Shown here piece by piece: positions 10,156-21,634 of a DNA stretch of 64,000 nucleotides. The stretch covers positions 1-64,000 of the forward strand of contig JAEUWP010000141.1 of assembly GCA_018524725.1 (NCBI GenBank), written 5' to 3'. How positions within the stretch are numbered: position 1 is the stretch's first letter; every line of letters starts with the position of its first letter. This stretch comes from Podaxis mareebaensis. Taxonomy: Eukaryota; Basidiomycota; Agaricomycetes; Agaricales; Agaricaceae. The notes under the pieces are model-generated. The model worked only from the letters and a program-made list of their open reading frames with translations. It did not search any database and had not been told where the DNA came from. Position numbers and translations under genes: made by a program.

Positions 10156-11780
10156 CTAATGTAATCAATTCATCAGTGCCAGCTATAAAGTAAAAGACAA
10201 TTCACTCACCAATCTTTGACGAACTCCTGAGATACCAAAAGTCGGTAGTCATGGAAGCCTACATGCGTGAGCTTCTCAGCAATGTTCTTGACCGCGACGT
10301 TGGATTGTGCAACAAGCCATATGCCGTTCTTGCCCAATGCGATTGCCATCTGAACGAAGAAGGCAATAACACTAGTCTTGCCAGTACCGGGAGGGCCTTG
10401 AATAATAGTGATCACGTCCTTGGGGGCCTTCGACAACATGGCGTTAACAGCGGTTTGTTGAGAAGAATTGAGTCTGCCAGCAGCTTGGGCGAGACTGCTG
10501 GTTACGGCTGGTGAGAGTTGCGGATACTTGGCGGCGTTGGAGAACCACGTCTCTGGCCATGTGATAGATTCAGCGTCCTTGTTAAACCAGATGTTCTGGA
10601 GCCACGGATTTTCGGGTGATGCGGTACGTTGAAGAAGTCGGAGAAGGGTGTGATCGCGAGCCTTGGCTGCAGCTGTTGGCGGCTCTCGACCGAGACCAAT
10701 GATGGAGGTGATTACTCTGTTACCGATCCCCAGTCCCCCATCGTTGAACAAAGCCAAGCGACCGTGTGCGTCGACTTGCCCGCGTGCGGCAAAGCTTCCA
10801 GAGGCATCCTGAACCATGACGCGTACTTTCTATAAATCCCCCATGAATAATGGGCTGGGGCGGAAAGAAATGGCTTGGCTTTACATACCTCACTCCCTCG
10901 AAAACGGTTCTTGAACGCGTTGGAGGAGACCTTGTGTTCATCGTTCTCGGCGTCATAGCCCTTGTATGTAAAGTCGCGCACGACTTGGTCGGGCCTCTTG
11001 TGATCAAGACGTTGAGAGTCTGTTGTAATCTTGGCGATGACGTCGAGAAGCTGGCGTACAGTGGCTCTTTAGTCTCAATCGTCACAAAATAATGGAAGGA
11101 CTTACTGCCTCATCCATGTCCATTGTGTTGATCCTTCGGACATCGCTGTAGGTCATAACGGCATCGTCGACTGAGCCGAGATAATACGCCAGCCATGCTC
11201 GTTTAACGGGATCAAGGGCAGCCGTGCGAACGTCCGGATTGTAGGTGACATTGTCGAACGCACTGGCGAGATTGGACTCCCTGATCTTGATCTCGTCGCC
11301 CAACGCAGCTTTAAGGACATCAGCGATACTATAGCGATTGGTACTGGGAAAGGCGGATTGGATATCGACTGCATTGGTGAGGCGGAGCCCTTGTTCGAGA
11401 TAGAGCGCCATGGAGAGTGGCGCCATATCGAATGCGTAGAACTCTCCCGCTGGGCGAGCGAGGAGTGTTTGGAGAGCTTGATATTTCTCGCTCTCGAGAT
11501 CGACAGCCTGGATGGCGTCTGCTTGGCGTCGCCGAGGTGGTTCGGGAAACACGACAACGATGGCGGTCTCCGCGCTTACGATGGCGAGCGCGGCGAGGTT
11601 GGTGGAATCTTTCCAGTACCCAGCGCTTAATCCGAGCGGCAAAGCGCTGCTGTCGAGGTCGAGGAGGTCGTCATATTTGAGTTCATTGTAGGGAATTGTG
11701 TGAATCCGACAATCAACGTCAGGTTTTCCAGTTTCGATAAGAGCTTGCGCAAAGAGCATTGTCGGTTTACGGTCCTGCAT
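8982..11780 (-). CDS. UPF1-like superfamily 1 helicase, paralogue A
   Basis: This is an ATP-dependent RNA/DNA helicase of the UPF1-like SF1 family. Visible motifs in order are IIQGPPGTGKT (motif I), VAQSNVAVKNIAEKL (Ia), VVDEASQIHVGD (II), FIGDDKQ (III), YRMPPQTGD, ISPYDAQRN, NVDSFQ then GNEEDYIIVSLVR (V) and LRRTNVMLTRFKRG (VI). It ends about 50 residues after motif VI. The N-terminal third has no sure assignment. It includes FYAFDMAPLSMAL and AVDIQSAF, which weakly recall motifs of a DEDD-type 3'-5' exonuclease fold, without a visible first acidic motif. The first ATG is at 11780; the frame is open upstream to about 11912 but without an ATG. Introns lie at the same places as in paralogue B, for example within KDW|H at 10156-10209. 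The 3' exons lie in the CpG-poor block; the 5' exons do not. The precise substrate is unknown. Confidence 0.88.
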
Positions 11781-11925
11781 TGTGAGGAGCAGGTGGTGGT
11801 TCAGAGGCAAGGTTGGAAAGAAGCCATCCACGCCGGCCGCGAGGCTGCCTCGAGGCCGCGAGGCCTCGGGTTGCAAGTGCAACGAGGAAGATCGAAGGAT
11901 GATCGAATTCAACTAATAAGGAAGC
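11781..11925. promoter_or_regulatory. Spacer between the tandem helicases with GC-rich palindromes
   Basis: The 145 bp between the stop of paralogue B and the start of paralogue A must hold the B terminator and the A promoter. At about 11836-11870 a GC-rich run contains nested palindromes (CTCGAG and CGAGGCCTCG), able to form a hairpin. No other signal is clear. Confidence 0.35.
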
Positions 11926-14774
11926 CTATCCTACTGTGGGAAAAGGACGAAATCCGCGCTGGAGGACTGACTTCCAGGGAACCCATGCATCTTTCCCAAT
12001 CACCTTCGCCAAACCAGCAACAAGCGAATTGGACGCCACACCATTAATAAACCCTTTGTCTGTACATATAATCATCCCCCTCTTGCACCGGGTCAGCATA
12101 ACGTTAACCCGTCGTAAGTCTTTCAGGAACCCAATTCGCTTTGTACGAACAAGCGAAATAATAATGTAATCGGCTTCGTTGCCTAAAAAAGGATTACATA
12201 TTTTCAACCATCGAGCAAGGAGAGAAGATACCTACCTTGGAATGAATCAACGTTAAAGACCTTGTCCTCCCAAATCAACTTTTCCTTCTTGAGAGAGTTT
12301 TCGAGTAACGATCGTTGTGCATCGTAAGGTGTGATGACACGAAAGGAGAGCCCAAGCTCCTGCATCCTTCGAGCGAGGACAGTGACTATTTTGCCTTGCT
12401 CCTCATTCTGTATGTAGATAATCAACCGCCAATACCCGAGCAGCAGGCGGAACAAGTACTCACGATCCAACTCTTTCCTTGAAGTTGCTCACGGCCTTCG
12501 CTGACGTTGACGAAACGGCAACACGTCTTTGCCATGATAGTATGGAGGGTCTTCAAGCGGCTGCCATAAACTTTCTGGGAGATAAAGTCTCCGATAGGGA
12601 CCGGCATCCGATCTAGTATGTTTCATATGTCAGCTACGATACCACATACATGGGATATAGGAAACAGACATTGGGTATCGAGGAGTATCGCCCGTTTGCG
12701 CAGATGAGGTAATTCAAAAACACTCTGAAGGGTCTTTATATCGTTTTGGCCGTAGGGCGGAACTGTCGAGAAATGAGGACAGTGCAAACAACCAAGCCAG
12801 AAATAAACATACGCTGCTTGTCGTCACCTATGAAGACCAGTTTGCGTATGGTCTCTCGATAAAGATGGAGCATGGGGATGTAGTCCCCGACTTCTATCTG
12901 ACTTGCTTCGTCAAAGATGAGCAGTGTCGGTGGGACCGTTCGAGTGAAAGGGGAAATGCGATCGTTAGAAAGCATGCTCAAGGTACAAAGGATGACCCTG
13001 GAGCCACGCAACTGTCTTTCGGCAGCCACGACAGAATGGGGGAAGTCGTCGGAGCGAATGACATTCTCCTCGATCTTCTCATATAGATGTTCATGCCTAT
13101 ACATTCGGGCATTTAGTAATAGCCAAGAAGGATGTATCACGCTGTGACGAACCAGTCGAAATGGAAATCCTTTGAGACAAGGAGCTTGAAGTCAAAAAAG
13201 CCTACGTCAGCCAACTTTTCCGCAATATTCTTAACCGCGACGTTTGACTGTGCGATTAGCCAAGCAGATCTTTCCGTATCTGAGCTTTTCGTGAGGCTGA
13301 CTACGGCGGCGGCTATGACGGTTGTCTTTCCAGTGCCTGGCGGTCCTTGGATGAGGATCAGCCGTTTAGACGGTTTGTTTGAAAGGATTGCTTCGACCGC
13401 GGCAGTCTGAGAACCATTGAGCTTCTGACCTTCAGCGACGGGGACAGGTCGGTCGAATATGCTACCAGCTGGGAGTTTAGCACTTTGCGGAAGCCAGATG
13501 TCCTTGACGAAAGGCAGAGTTAGAAATGTGTTGACGTTCTGAATAACCTGGACAAGGACATCAGTGCGCAAAGCCTCCGCCTGTGTTGGATCCTCGCGCC
13601 CTTGAGTGAAGATCGTCATATTGCGAGCCTTTGACGGGCCAGGGACGGTCAGTATTGCTGTACGGCCCCGAACAGATTTCAGTTGTTTGGTTGATTTGAC
13701 TTGAGGACCACTGGGAGTCGAGTATCTAACTTCTATAGTCTTCCAGAAACGATAAGACAAGAGAACGAAATATACTCTTAAAGCCTTTACCTGGTTAGAG
13801 CCCAGATCCCTGATCTTGTTGCTGTAGCGCGAGCACCGAACCGTAAGTTCGCCCTTAGACAGCTCGTATTCCTTCTCAATCTCGTTCTTGACGGCAACGG
13901 GTTTGAGGTGTTTCAGTAGCTCAGCATCGCGAATAGTTTTCGCCAGAAGAGCGAGTTCCTTTCCCACCAATCAGGTATTAGTATAAAGCAAGATGAAAGA
14001 GAAGGCACACCTTATCGGAGAATATAGTTGTATCAATAAACCGTGTCGAAGAGGCTGGTAAAAGGAGCGAGGCCTGGAAAGCTGCCCATGCCTGGGTAGC
14101 TACAACCGATTCGTTGGCCTTGGAGGATTCCTCTTCCCGAAATAAATCGCCGAGACTCGTTTTGTTAACGGCCGTCTCGCCTCCTAGGAGTTGAATCTTG
14201 GTTAAGAGAAGGTGTCGGTCTCGGACTGAACCAGAGAGGATGTCCACAGCTTTGACGATCCGAAACGAGAGGTCACAGAACAAGGAAGTGCACAGCTTAT
14301 CCATGTGGAAAGCGTACTTGGTAAGGGAAGGATTCATGAAAATTTTCGTCTCGAGCAGCTGTCGCTTCTGAATAGAGACCTCGCTATTAGGATTTTTGGA
14401 GCTGAGCTTGACGGTCAACACCTCGCCGCGAGAGGCGAAAGCAAGATAGGCGAGCGCCTGCTGTGCATCGTATGCAGGTGCAAGCCCAACCTTCCCGTCG
14501 ACGATCGAGGATAGAAAGCTGTCAAGATCGCGCTCGGCGAGGTTGTTCACATGTACGGAACGTGCAGTTATCGCATCTTTGTGTTTGGGGAGAATGTTTT
14601 GGGTAAGTTTGAAAGAGGTTTGCATGGTCTCGAAGGCAGAGGTGAGGCGGTCATGACAGGTGAGGATGGGCTCATATAGCTGTTGAGGACAACGTAATGC
14701 GCTATCTGATGTCAAAGCAAACACAGCACTTGTTGATGTGGGCTCACACCCCGGTTTGTGTTAAGCTCCGACAT
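11926..14774 (-). CDS. UPF1-like superfamily 1 helicase, paralogue B
   Basis: This second SF1 helicase is arranged head-to-tail with paralogue A. Motifs are LILIQGPPGTGKTT (I), IAQSNVAVKNIAEKL (Ia), LIFDEASQIEVGDY (II), VFIGDDKQ (III), YRMPVPIGD, VITPYDAQRS, NVDSFQG then NEADYIIISLVR (V) and LRRVNVMLTRCKRG (VI). Starting at ATG 14774, removal of a 44-nt intron (14706-14749) joins the N-terminus in frame to SALRCPQQLYEP. Further introns at 13959-14010, 13740-13790 (51 nt with no stop, so optional on frame alone), 13097-13152 and 12763-12812 are placed by comparison with paralogue A. The N-terminal region shares the pattern YAFHMDKL...AVDILS with A, suggesting the same unassigned fold. CpG content is normal throughout, unlike the 3' half of A. 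A role in RNA turnover or RNA silencing would fit the family but is not shown by the sequence. Confidence 0.88.
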
Positions 14775-16293
14775 CGTCGCTAACGTAACTGGCCGTTCGC
14801 CTGGAATGGGTGACAATTGTGCTATTATTGCAAAAGGGAGAAGCACAGGTATCCTCGTGTATCAACAGAGTCATTGCTGTATTGAAACCTCGAGGCCACT
14901 TCCTGGCGTCTAAGGAAATGCCCATGAACATTGACGGTGTGAGGCATATGAAGAGGCATTGTGCGCACTGCACTGAGCCTCCATGGGGGAGGCTTGCAAG
15001 GGTCGGGTGTGATCTTGAGCTACAGTTGGAATCCCCAGGTGAAGGCGAAAGGCAAGTTGAATAATTGTTTCAGGGCCTCATGCTTTCCGCTTTCCGTATG
15101 TAACGTGATTGAAGTCGAGTTTTCGTCTCATAAACGCCAGCAAGCATCAATTACGCGAAACATCATCAAAATGTGTAGCACGTCAAGGACAAAGTTTCTA
15201 GGGTAGCAATGCAAGCTCAAGGTTCGAAGCATAAGGGAAAGGGTCGGAAATTTGGCTAGAGAACGGGCTTCCAATGAGGTGTAAAATAAAGTAGTAGAAT
15301 CACACAGTAGGTCGTCGAAATATAAGTCCTGAGGTTAGATGGGCCGGACCCATAACCTCTCGAAAGGGTGACGGTTAGTATACTTATATGACGGCATCAG
15401 GAAGGATAGATGCAAATATTCGTAACCAACGCAGAACGTTCAATCCCAGCAGTGTGTGTGAAAATTCCGCGGTAAATGATGGACTTAAGACCTATGTTGA
15501 GAGACCAATCCAAGCCAGGAACGTGCCAGTCAGTAAGACCATGACGAAGGGTCTGGTACGTATCCTGGACGCCGCGGTGGGTGTTAAAACCTCATTAGGA
15601 AGAGGAGGCAGTGCATCTTGAACAGAGGGCCAGTTCCAACACCAGCAAGCAATGTTGCAGGCAGACCATTAAGCGCAGCACTCAGGGCATGCGTGCGTGG
15701 GCAGGCAAGATGTCTTGGAATGCTTATCAAAGGAGGGGCCACCCAAGTCTTGGACAAGGCGAAAATCTCATCAATTCCCGAAGCACGAAGGCGGGATTCG
15801 GAGTCAACAAATCCCCCGCCTGCAGCATATCACTTCACCGCTTCGTAATTCTCTTTGCCGTTCCGCTTGGTACATCTTATCTCATGAAAGAGCACATCTC
15901 CAGCTGGCCTGGGATGGAATGCTTGCCAAGAAGCTCCTCCGTCCAAGGCTTTCCATACCACGTACGCGACTATTCCTCGAGGCCGTATACAGAGCCGTTG
16001 GCGGAACCAGTGTCCTCTTTACTGTCCAGACAGGTAGAAGGCAAGACAGGCTACCTTTTACGTCTAGCATTTGCCCCTCCCCAGAGGAACTTTCGTCTGC
16101 AGCTTTTGAGTAACTACTCCAGCATCTGTCTCAGCTGTCGAATCTCGGTGGACGCGCGAAATGCGGCCCCACGTGAGATGCCAGGGAAGCGGCCATCGAT
16201 CGGAGTTAGAATTTTTCCAATTTCCATGGGTTCCCAGTATGGTAAACTGGGTCAGTCGGTCTTCAAAGTCGTCAGTAATCCACCCATCTCCTC
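14775..16293. other. Intergenic, no gene recognised
   Basis: Several overlapping open frames lie at 15611-16330, the longest of 239 codons, but they have no ATG in a convincing context, no recognisable domain and typical spurious composition. The right end must include the PAM18 promoter. Confidence 0.4.
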
Positions 16294-16673
16294 ATGTCCA
16301 CTCCAGTCATTATCGGTGTCGGCGCTATAGCAGCTGCGCTAGCAGGAAGGACATTAGTCCGACGTGGTATCATTGGTGGAAGAGGTGCAGCAGAGCAGTG
16401 GGTCAAGGGAGGATTCAAGGCCAAAATGGATCGGAAGGAGGCTATTGCAATTTTGGGCCTCAAGTGCGTTCACCTCATGCAACTTGCCATTGAATGCACT
16501 AACGTATTGCATCTGCTAACAGGGATGGCCCAACACTACGGACCAAAATCAAAGATGCCCACCGTCAAATTATGCTTGCCAACCACCCCGATCGTGGTGG
16601 TTCACCCTACCTTGCCAGTAAAATTAACGAGGCGAAAGACCTTCTTGAGAAGACGGAAGGGCGTGGCCGGTGA
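16294..16673 (+). CDS. PAM18: Mitochondrial import motor J-protein PAM18/TIM14
   Basis: PAM18 is the inner-membrane J-protein of the presequence translocase-associated motor; its J domain stimulates the ATPase of mitochondrial Hsp70 to pull precursors into the matrix. Two exons (16294-16463 and 16523-16673, with a 59-nt intron) are in frame and give 106 residues. The N-terminus is a membrane segment ([15 protein letters not shown]). Then come [17 protein letters not shown], typical of the family, and a short J domain with the diagnostic HPD in [20 protein letters not shown]. Length and order match the family. The same protein class includes PAM16, but the intact HPD identifies PAM18. Confidence 0.95.
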
Positions 16674-16952
16674 CCCTATTGGATGCAGACGGTGAGTTGG
16701 CAGCGCACCCACGACATATGGCATGCTTACGACTGGATGAATAGCACCCGCTTTGCTGTATTTTTATTTAATGATGTCCTATATCCCCTTAATAGACCGC
16801 AACAACTAATGCACCTCCGCTCTTCTTGGTTATGCACTCTTGCCCCTCCCTTGAAACGTTCACAATCGTATTCCGCTTTGAAGCTTCAACAGAAACGAGT
16901 GATATCATTCATCTGACTAAGCAGATTTTCTTTCCTCTTCCATCTCGACGCA

Positions 16953-17857
16953 ATGATGACCACAGAACTACCGCCGTCGAAGCTCGGCACCAAGGAGCAG
17001 TACGTAGACATACATGACACTTTCTTCATTGGCCTCATCCCGATGATAGCTGGGACAAAGTCTACGCAGAAGAACTCGCAAACTTTGAAGAAATCGGTGA
17101 TGAGGGCGAGATCTGGTTTGCCACATTCCTCATCGGCCTCGAATCTCGAACTCATGAAATCTAGGTTTGGTGAAGAATCGGTAGAAAAGATGGTTGAATG
17201 GTCTCTCGAACACATGCCCCCCTCGTTGAATCCGGCCGTTCTAGAAATAGGGAGTGGAAATGGAACCCTTCTCTTCGCCCTTGCGGAAGCTGGCTACCCT
17301 CAAAGGCTTCTCTTAGGAATTGACTACAGCGGAGACGCTGTGAGGCTGGCAACAAACATCTCGGCAACTCGCAACGCAAGGGAAGTGACTTTTGGTGTGT
17401 GTGACTTCCTACACGATAACGTACAACCTCTATCGGGCATGGAGGATAAGAATGCACCGGCTGCTTGGGACTTGGTCCTGGACAAGGGCACATACGACGC
17501 CATCGCACTGGGCCAAAAGGACGAAAATGGAAAGTCTCCAGCAACAAGGTATCCCGGTCGTCTTACACAGCTCCTCAAACCAGGAGGAATCTTCCTCGTT
17601 ACATGCAAGTTACTCCGCTGCCTGAGATCCAGATTGTAACTCTTACGCCACCTGGTAGCCTGTAATTTTACAGAAGACGAGCTAAAGAGCACCTTCACTG
17701 AGGAAACAGGCCTCGTGTATCAGTAAGTTGCATTAAGTTCATGTCAGCTAGATCTGTCCTAACGTTTACTAGTTCACGTATCCAACATCCAACGTTCACT
17801 TTCGGTGGTCGCTCTGGCAGCATCGTCTCTAGTGTCGCATTCCAAAAACCACTATGA
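16953..17857 (+). CDS. EFM4: Protein-lysine N-methyltransferase EFM4 (METTL10 family)
   Basis: EFM4 is an S-adenosylmethionine-dependent enzyme that methylates a lysine of translation elongation factor 1A in the cytosol. Five exons (16953-16999, 17050-17115, 17165-17604, 17659-17722, 17773-17857) are in frame and encode 233 residues. Family marks are SKLGTKEHWDKVYAEEL, GEIWFGEES, the SAM-binding motif AVLEIGSGNG, LDKGTYDAIAL, the substrate-side CNFTEDEL and the C-terminal FTFGGRSGS. The intron 17605-17658 starts with GCAAGT, so it is a GC-AG intron; the nearby GT would break the conserved frame. The stop lies only 25 bp from the stop of the convergent NOM1-type gene. Confidence 0.95.
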
Positions 17858-17882
17858 CAAAGCGAGAAATGTATTGTACATG

Positions 17883-20800
17883 TCACAGAGTTGGGATAAT
17901 GTCAACGCCAGTCCGAAGAGTATCCAAAGCCAGACCATTAGCCCATTTCACGAACTTCACCAGCATCTCATCCTCGTACGAGTACTTCGAGAACGAGTGG
18001 GTCATAAAATAAACTAGGCCCATCGCGAGATTTTGTATCCGCGTAGCCTTGACGAAGACTTCCTCGATTGCAGCGCGATTGCGTGTTGTCGGCAATTGGT
18101 TGGTATCTATGAGTGGGGTCGCGGTTTGACTGCTAATGAAAACTTGCAACAGGAGCTCCTGTAGGAACTGCCCGCTTTGAGGTTTCAGAATCGTGAAATC
18201 AACGGCCTGTAAGCATGAGATCAGGTTCGTGACTTCATCTGAGAAATGATGTGAAACGATACCTTGAGGATGCTTAGATTCACAACATCCTTGGAAATCC
18301 ACCACGCGTAAGCTTTTGCCACGTTCCGCATGCGTGAATTAGAAATCTTCTTTAGATCGAACCCGACATCGTCCCGGGCGTTCTTGACCACCTCTGCTCC
18401 TCCGACAGTAGCCTCACCCATATCCCGTAGGAAGTCCCAGAGACAGAATTGCAACGTGATTTTGTAGGAGTGTGATTGTCTGCAGAGCTGCTGGCATACG
18501 AGGGCGTAATAAGGGTTGTATGTTTTCTCCTACCCAAAAAGTTAGCGCAAAGCCGCTGGACAAGAAAGGCAACCTTACATTACCGCAGCAATGCAGAAGA
18601 ACTCGGATGATCTCTCGTTGCTGCACCTCAGTCAAGTTGAGTTGCGAAAGCCTCTCACATGCATCAACATAATCCTGAAATACAGATAGTGAAACTCTGG
18701 AACCGGGGGCGTGTGAAATGAAACGCACGTCACTGCTCATCAAAACCACGAATATGCTTCGGCGAATGCCTGTATTCATTCCCTGTTTCCGTGCCAATTT
18801 CGACAAGTTGTCCCCAGCATCACCCGCGGCCGTTGTTTGACCATTCACTTGCACGTTCGTTATGCTCTCTTGAGCATCTACGAGAGGATTTCCACTCCAA
18901 GCAGCACCAACAAGCCACCATTTCCCCTTACTCTCGGCTGAATGGAGGTCTTCGAGGGAAACTCGCAGAGCATCATGGGCGAGTACTGAAAACATGGTAA
19001 GAATCGTTTAATTATTCGAGAAGACGAGACCATGCTCACCGTGCTTCCTCTTGGACAAGTTGGCCAGGAACTTTTTCATCCGTTCAACAGCTTCGGCGCC
19101 TTGGTTTTGTGTCACATTTCGTTTGAGCTTGTTGTTTTTAAGGTTCACGAGGGTCTCGACCATGAACCGTGTTCGAGAACTGACGGAGAATCAAGGGCTG
19201 GTTTTGCAAAACTACAGGAGACCTACATACCTGAGTGATTTCTCATCTTTCCCTGCAACTCTTTTCTGTACGATGTCGATAATATCCTTCAGAGCAGAAG
19301 GATCGTCATGACGTAGCTGCTGGCCAGAATCTAGAATAGCTATGAGAGGTGATTTCCATCGAGGGAACGTACACATACTGCGCATTAGCTTGAGCAATAG
19401 CTCGACATTAAACTCCGTCAGATCATCTTGTAGTAGTTGTCGCACGAGATCGAATACGAGAACAGAGGAGATCACTTGGAAGTTGTACAGCTCAGACAGT
19501 AGGACCATCAAGTTTGAGCATTCTTTCCCCTTAGGCTTCTGGTCTTGTGCTTGAGGTTGAGAGTCAGCAGATATGTCTCCTTCGGAACATTGCAAGGCTC
19601 TGTGATGTCGTTCATAACTTGTCACGACGTTTTGCACGAAATATGCCGCTGCATTCTCCGTAAGCATATGAAAGAGGAACCGATCGTATGGCCCTACCAA
19701 ACTCGACGCCGATGAGTTTATGTAGAGTTGAAATGAGCGCAGCGTGGAGAACGACGTAGGAGTCCAGCAATATGGAATGAGAGGATATGCCTTCAATAAC
19801 GAGATCGGTTATGCTCGATGTAACATCTACATTCAGGTCGGCAAACTGGGCCAATTGCATGACTAAATGTCACTCACCGTGTCTGCGGTTGTTGCGGTAT
19901 AGTTCCTCTATGCTGTCTATTATGGATCCAAGGTTTTGTTCGCTCATCCTAAATACCAACGTCAACATACACGAAGGAACAGCTGGAGGCCGCCACGCAC
20001 CGATTAAGCAAACCTTTCAGCTGCTTCTTCAGCCTCAACATAGACTCTGACTCATGGTCATTCTCCTTTTTCCTCAGGTGTGGTGGTACATAACGTGTGG
20101 CTACAAAAGCCGAATAGTGATAAGCGAGCACATCTAAGTCGTCAAGTCGAAGAACATACCTGGGCCAGGAGGAGGTTGCTCTTCATGCTGCGAGCCCGTT
20201 TCTTTTTCAGCCTCGTTTGCCTTGTCCTCGGCTTCATCGACAACAGAGTCAGATTCTGCGGCACTTGACACAATTCCCTCCCATTCCTCTTCTTCATCCT
20301 CCCCGCCTTCAGGCTCCTCTTCCGTTGATGCTTCTAGACTGCTCTCCTCAAACCCATCCCCACCTCCATCTTCATCTTCATCTGTATCCTCTTCATCATC
20401 CCGCACACCCCCCTGGAGACCGATATGAGCGTTCCATTCCAAGTATAGGATCTCATATCAAAGCGTACCGGTGCAGGGAAATTCAGAGAATCGGTCCAGT
20501 CTAAGAGGTCTGTGTAGTAGTGTGAGGCAAGTTTTAATGATACATAAAATGAGAAATGGACTTACCATCCAACCCATCCGCTTCAATCGAATTCTGCCTC
20601 TTCTTCGGTTTTCCCTGTGTATAGCCCAACTTCTTCTCAAGATATGCAATATATGCATCCTCTTCTTCTTCGATGCGGCTTCGCGGAGGAGGCGCAGGGC
20701 GGCTCTTTTCTTTGCTCTTTGCTCTTTCCTTGCCCTTCTCTACAGAGTCCTTTATGCGCTCGTCTTTCTTCCCCTTTCCCTCCCTTTTTGATTGACCTTC

Positions 20801-21174
20801 AGTCCCAGTGGGAGTTTTGACGGTCCGATCTTCCAATTGTCCAGGCTTCACACCACCGTCTGTACGAGTTTTCTTTCGCTGGGGTGATTCTAGCGGATCC
20901 TCATCGTCAGCCCGACGTTTTCTTCCGGAGGAGAAGAATTGCGCTTTCTTGTGCTTCTGCTCTGCGCGTTCCTGCTTCCGAGCTTCCTTTCGACTCAAGC
21001 TCCGTACCCGAGGCTTTCTAGATTTGTTTTGGCGGTGGCCCTCATGGCCTGCCGCAGGATCAGTTCCAGCCACTGGCGCTTTAAGATGGATGTAGACGAA
21101 CCGTCTTTTTCCTGTATTTCTTCGAGGATGCTTCGGGGCAGACGAGTTGTTGAATGTTTCCTGTATTGACCCAT
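17883..21174 (-). CDS. Nucleolar MIF4G/MA3-domain protein (NOM1/SGD1 type)
   Basis: NOM1 (yeast Sgd1) is an essential nucleolar protein of small-subunit ribosome biogenesis. ATG 21174 with a roughly 53-nt intron (GTTCGT donor, about 21050-21102) joins a short basic N-terminus to a Lys/Arg-rich region with SRKEARKQERAEQKHKK. Then come YIAYLEKKLGY and, over 20140-20420, a very acidic Asp/Glu segment. The family signature TRYVPPHLRKKE follows, then a helical MIF4G-like region (about 20060-19210) and an MA3-like region (about 18990-18230) containing AKAYAWWISKDVVNLSILK. The C-terminus ends shortly after KWANGLALDTLRTG. All introns noted are of GT-AG type. The gene converges on EFM4. Length and domain order fit the family; the exact borders of middle exons were not all fixed. 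Confidence 0.88.
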
Positions 21175-21380
21175 GCTCGCGTTTGGAAGGTCCGTTTGAA
21201 ATCAATGAGGGAAATTGATGAGATCATGTGCGCTGATCCATTGGTACTTAAACAAGGAAATACATAGAGGCAAGAATACTTTATTATTGATAACCTTTCG
21301 CTGTTGAAGCTATCTTAAGCGTCAAAAAAGAAAGGGCCTATTGCTTGGGTGTTTAAAAAGAGAGATTGAAAGACTCGAAT

Positions 21381-21450
21381 GCATTGACCGGGAGTCGAAC
21401 CCGGAGCTAGGCCATGGGAAGACCCAATGTTACCGCTACACCATCAATGC
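21381..21450 (-). tRNA. tRNA-Gly (anticodon CCC)
   Basis: The minus-strand 70-mer folds as a cloverleaf: acceptor GCATTGA/TCAATGC, D arm with AGCGGTA loop, T arm CCGGG-TTCGACT-CCCGG. The anticodon arm pairs GGGTC with GGCCT, including two G-T pairs, and has the loop TTCCCAT with T33 and anticodon CCC. No intron and no encoded CCA. Acceptor and T arms are typical of glycine tRNAs. Confidence 0.88.
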
Positions 21451-21634
21451 ACACAAACTAGTTCTAACATATGGCATTGGATACTGCAGTCTTACCCCAG
21501 TACCACGAAGAGGGAAGTGCCATCAAGATTTTCACACCGATCTTCAGTGTTTTGCTAAGACACTTTATTGCTACCACATCACCAACATTCAGAAACAATA
21601 AAATTCGCTTTTTAAAAAGGTAAATGTGAAGTCA

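Noticed and set aside
11781..11912. Upstream extension of helicase A
   Set aside because: It begins with TTG, has no ATG and falls in the GC-rich palindromic spacer.
15611..16330. Plus-strand frame of 239 codons
   Set aside because: No ATG at the start, no recognisable domain, and it overlaps the PAM18 start in another frame.
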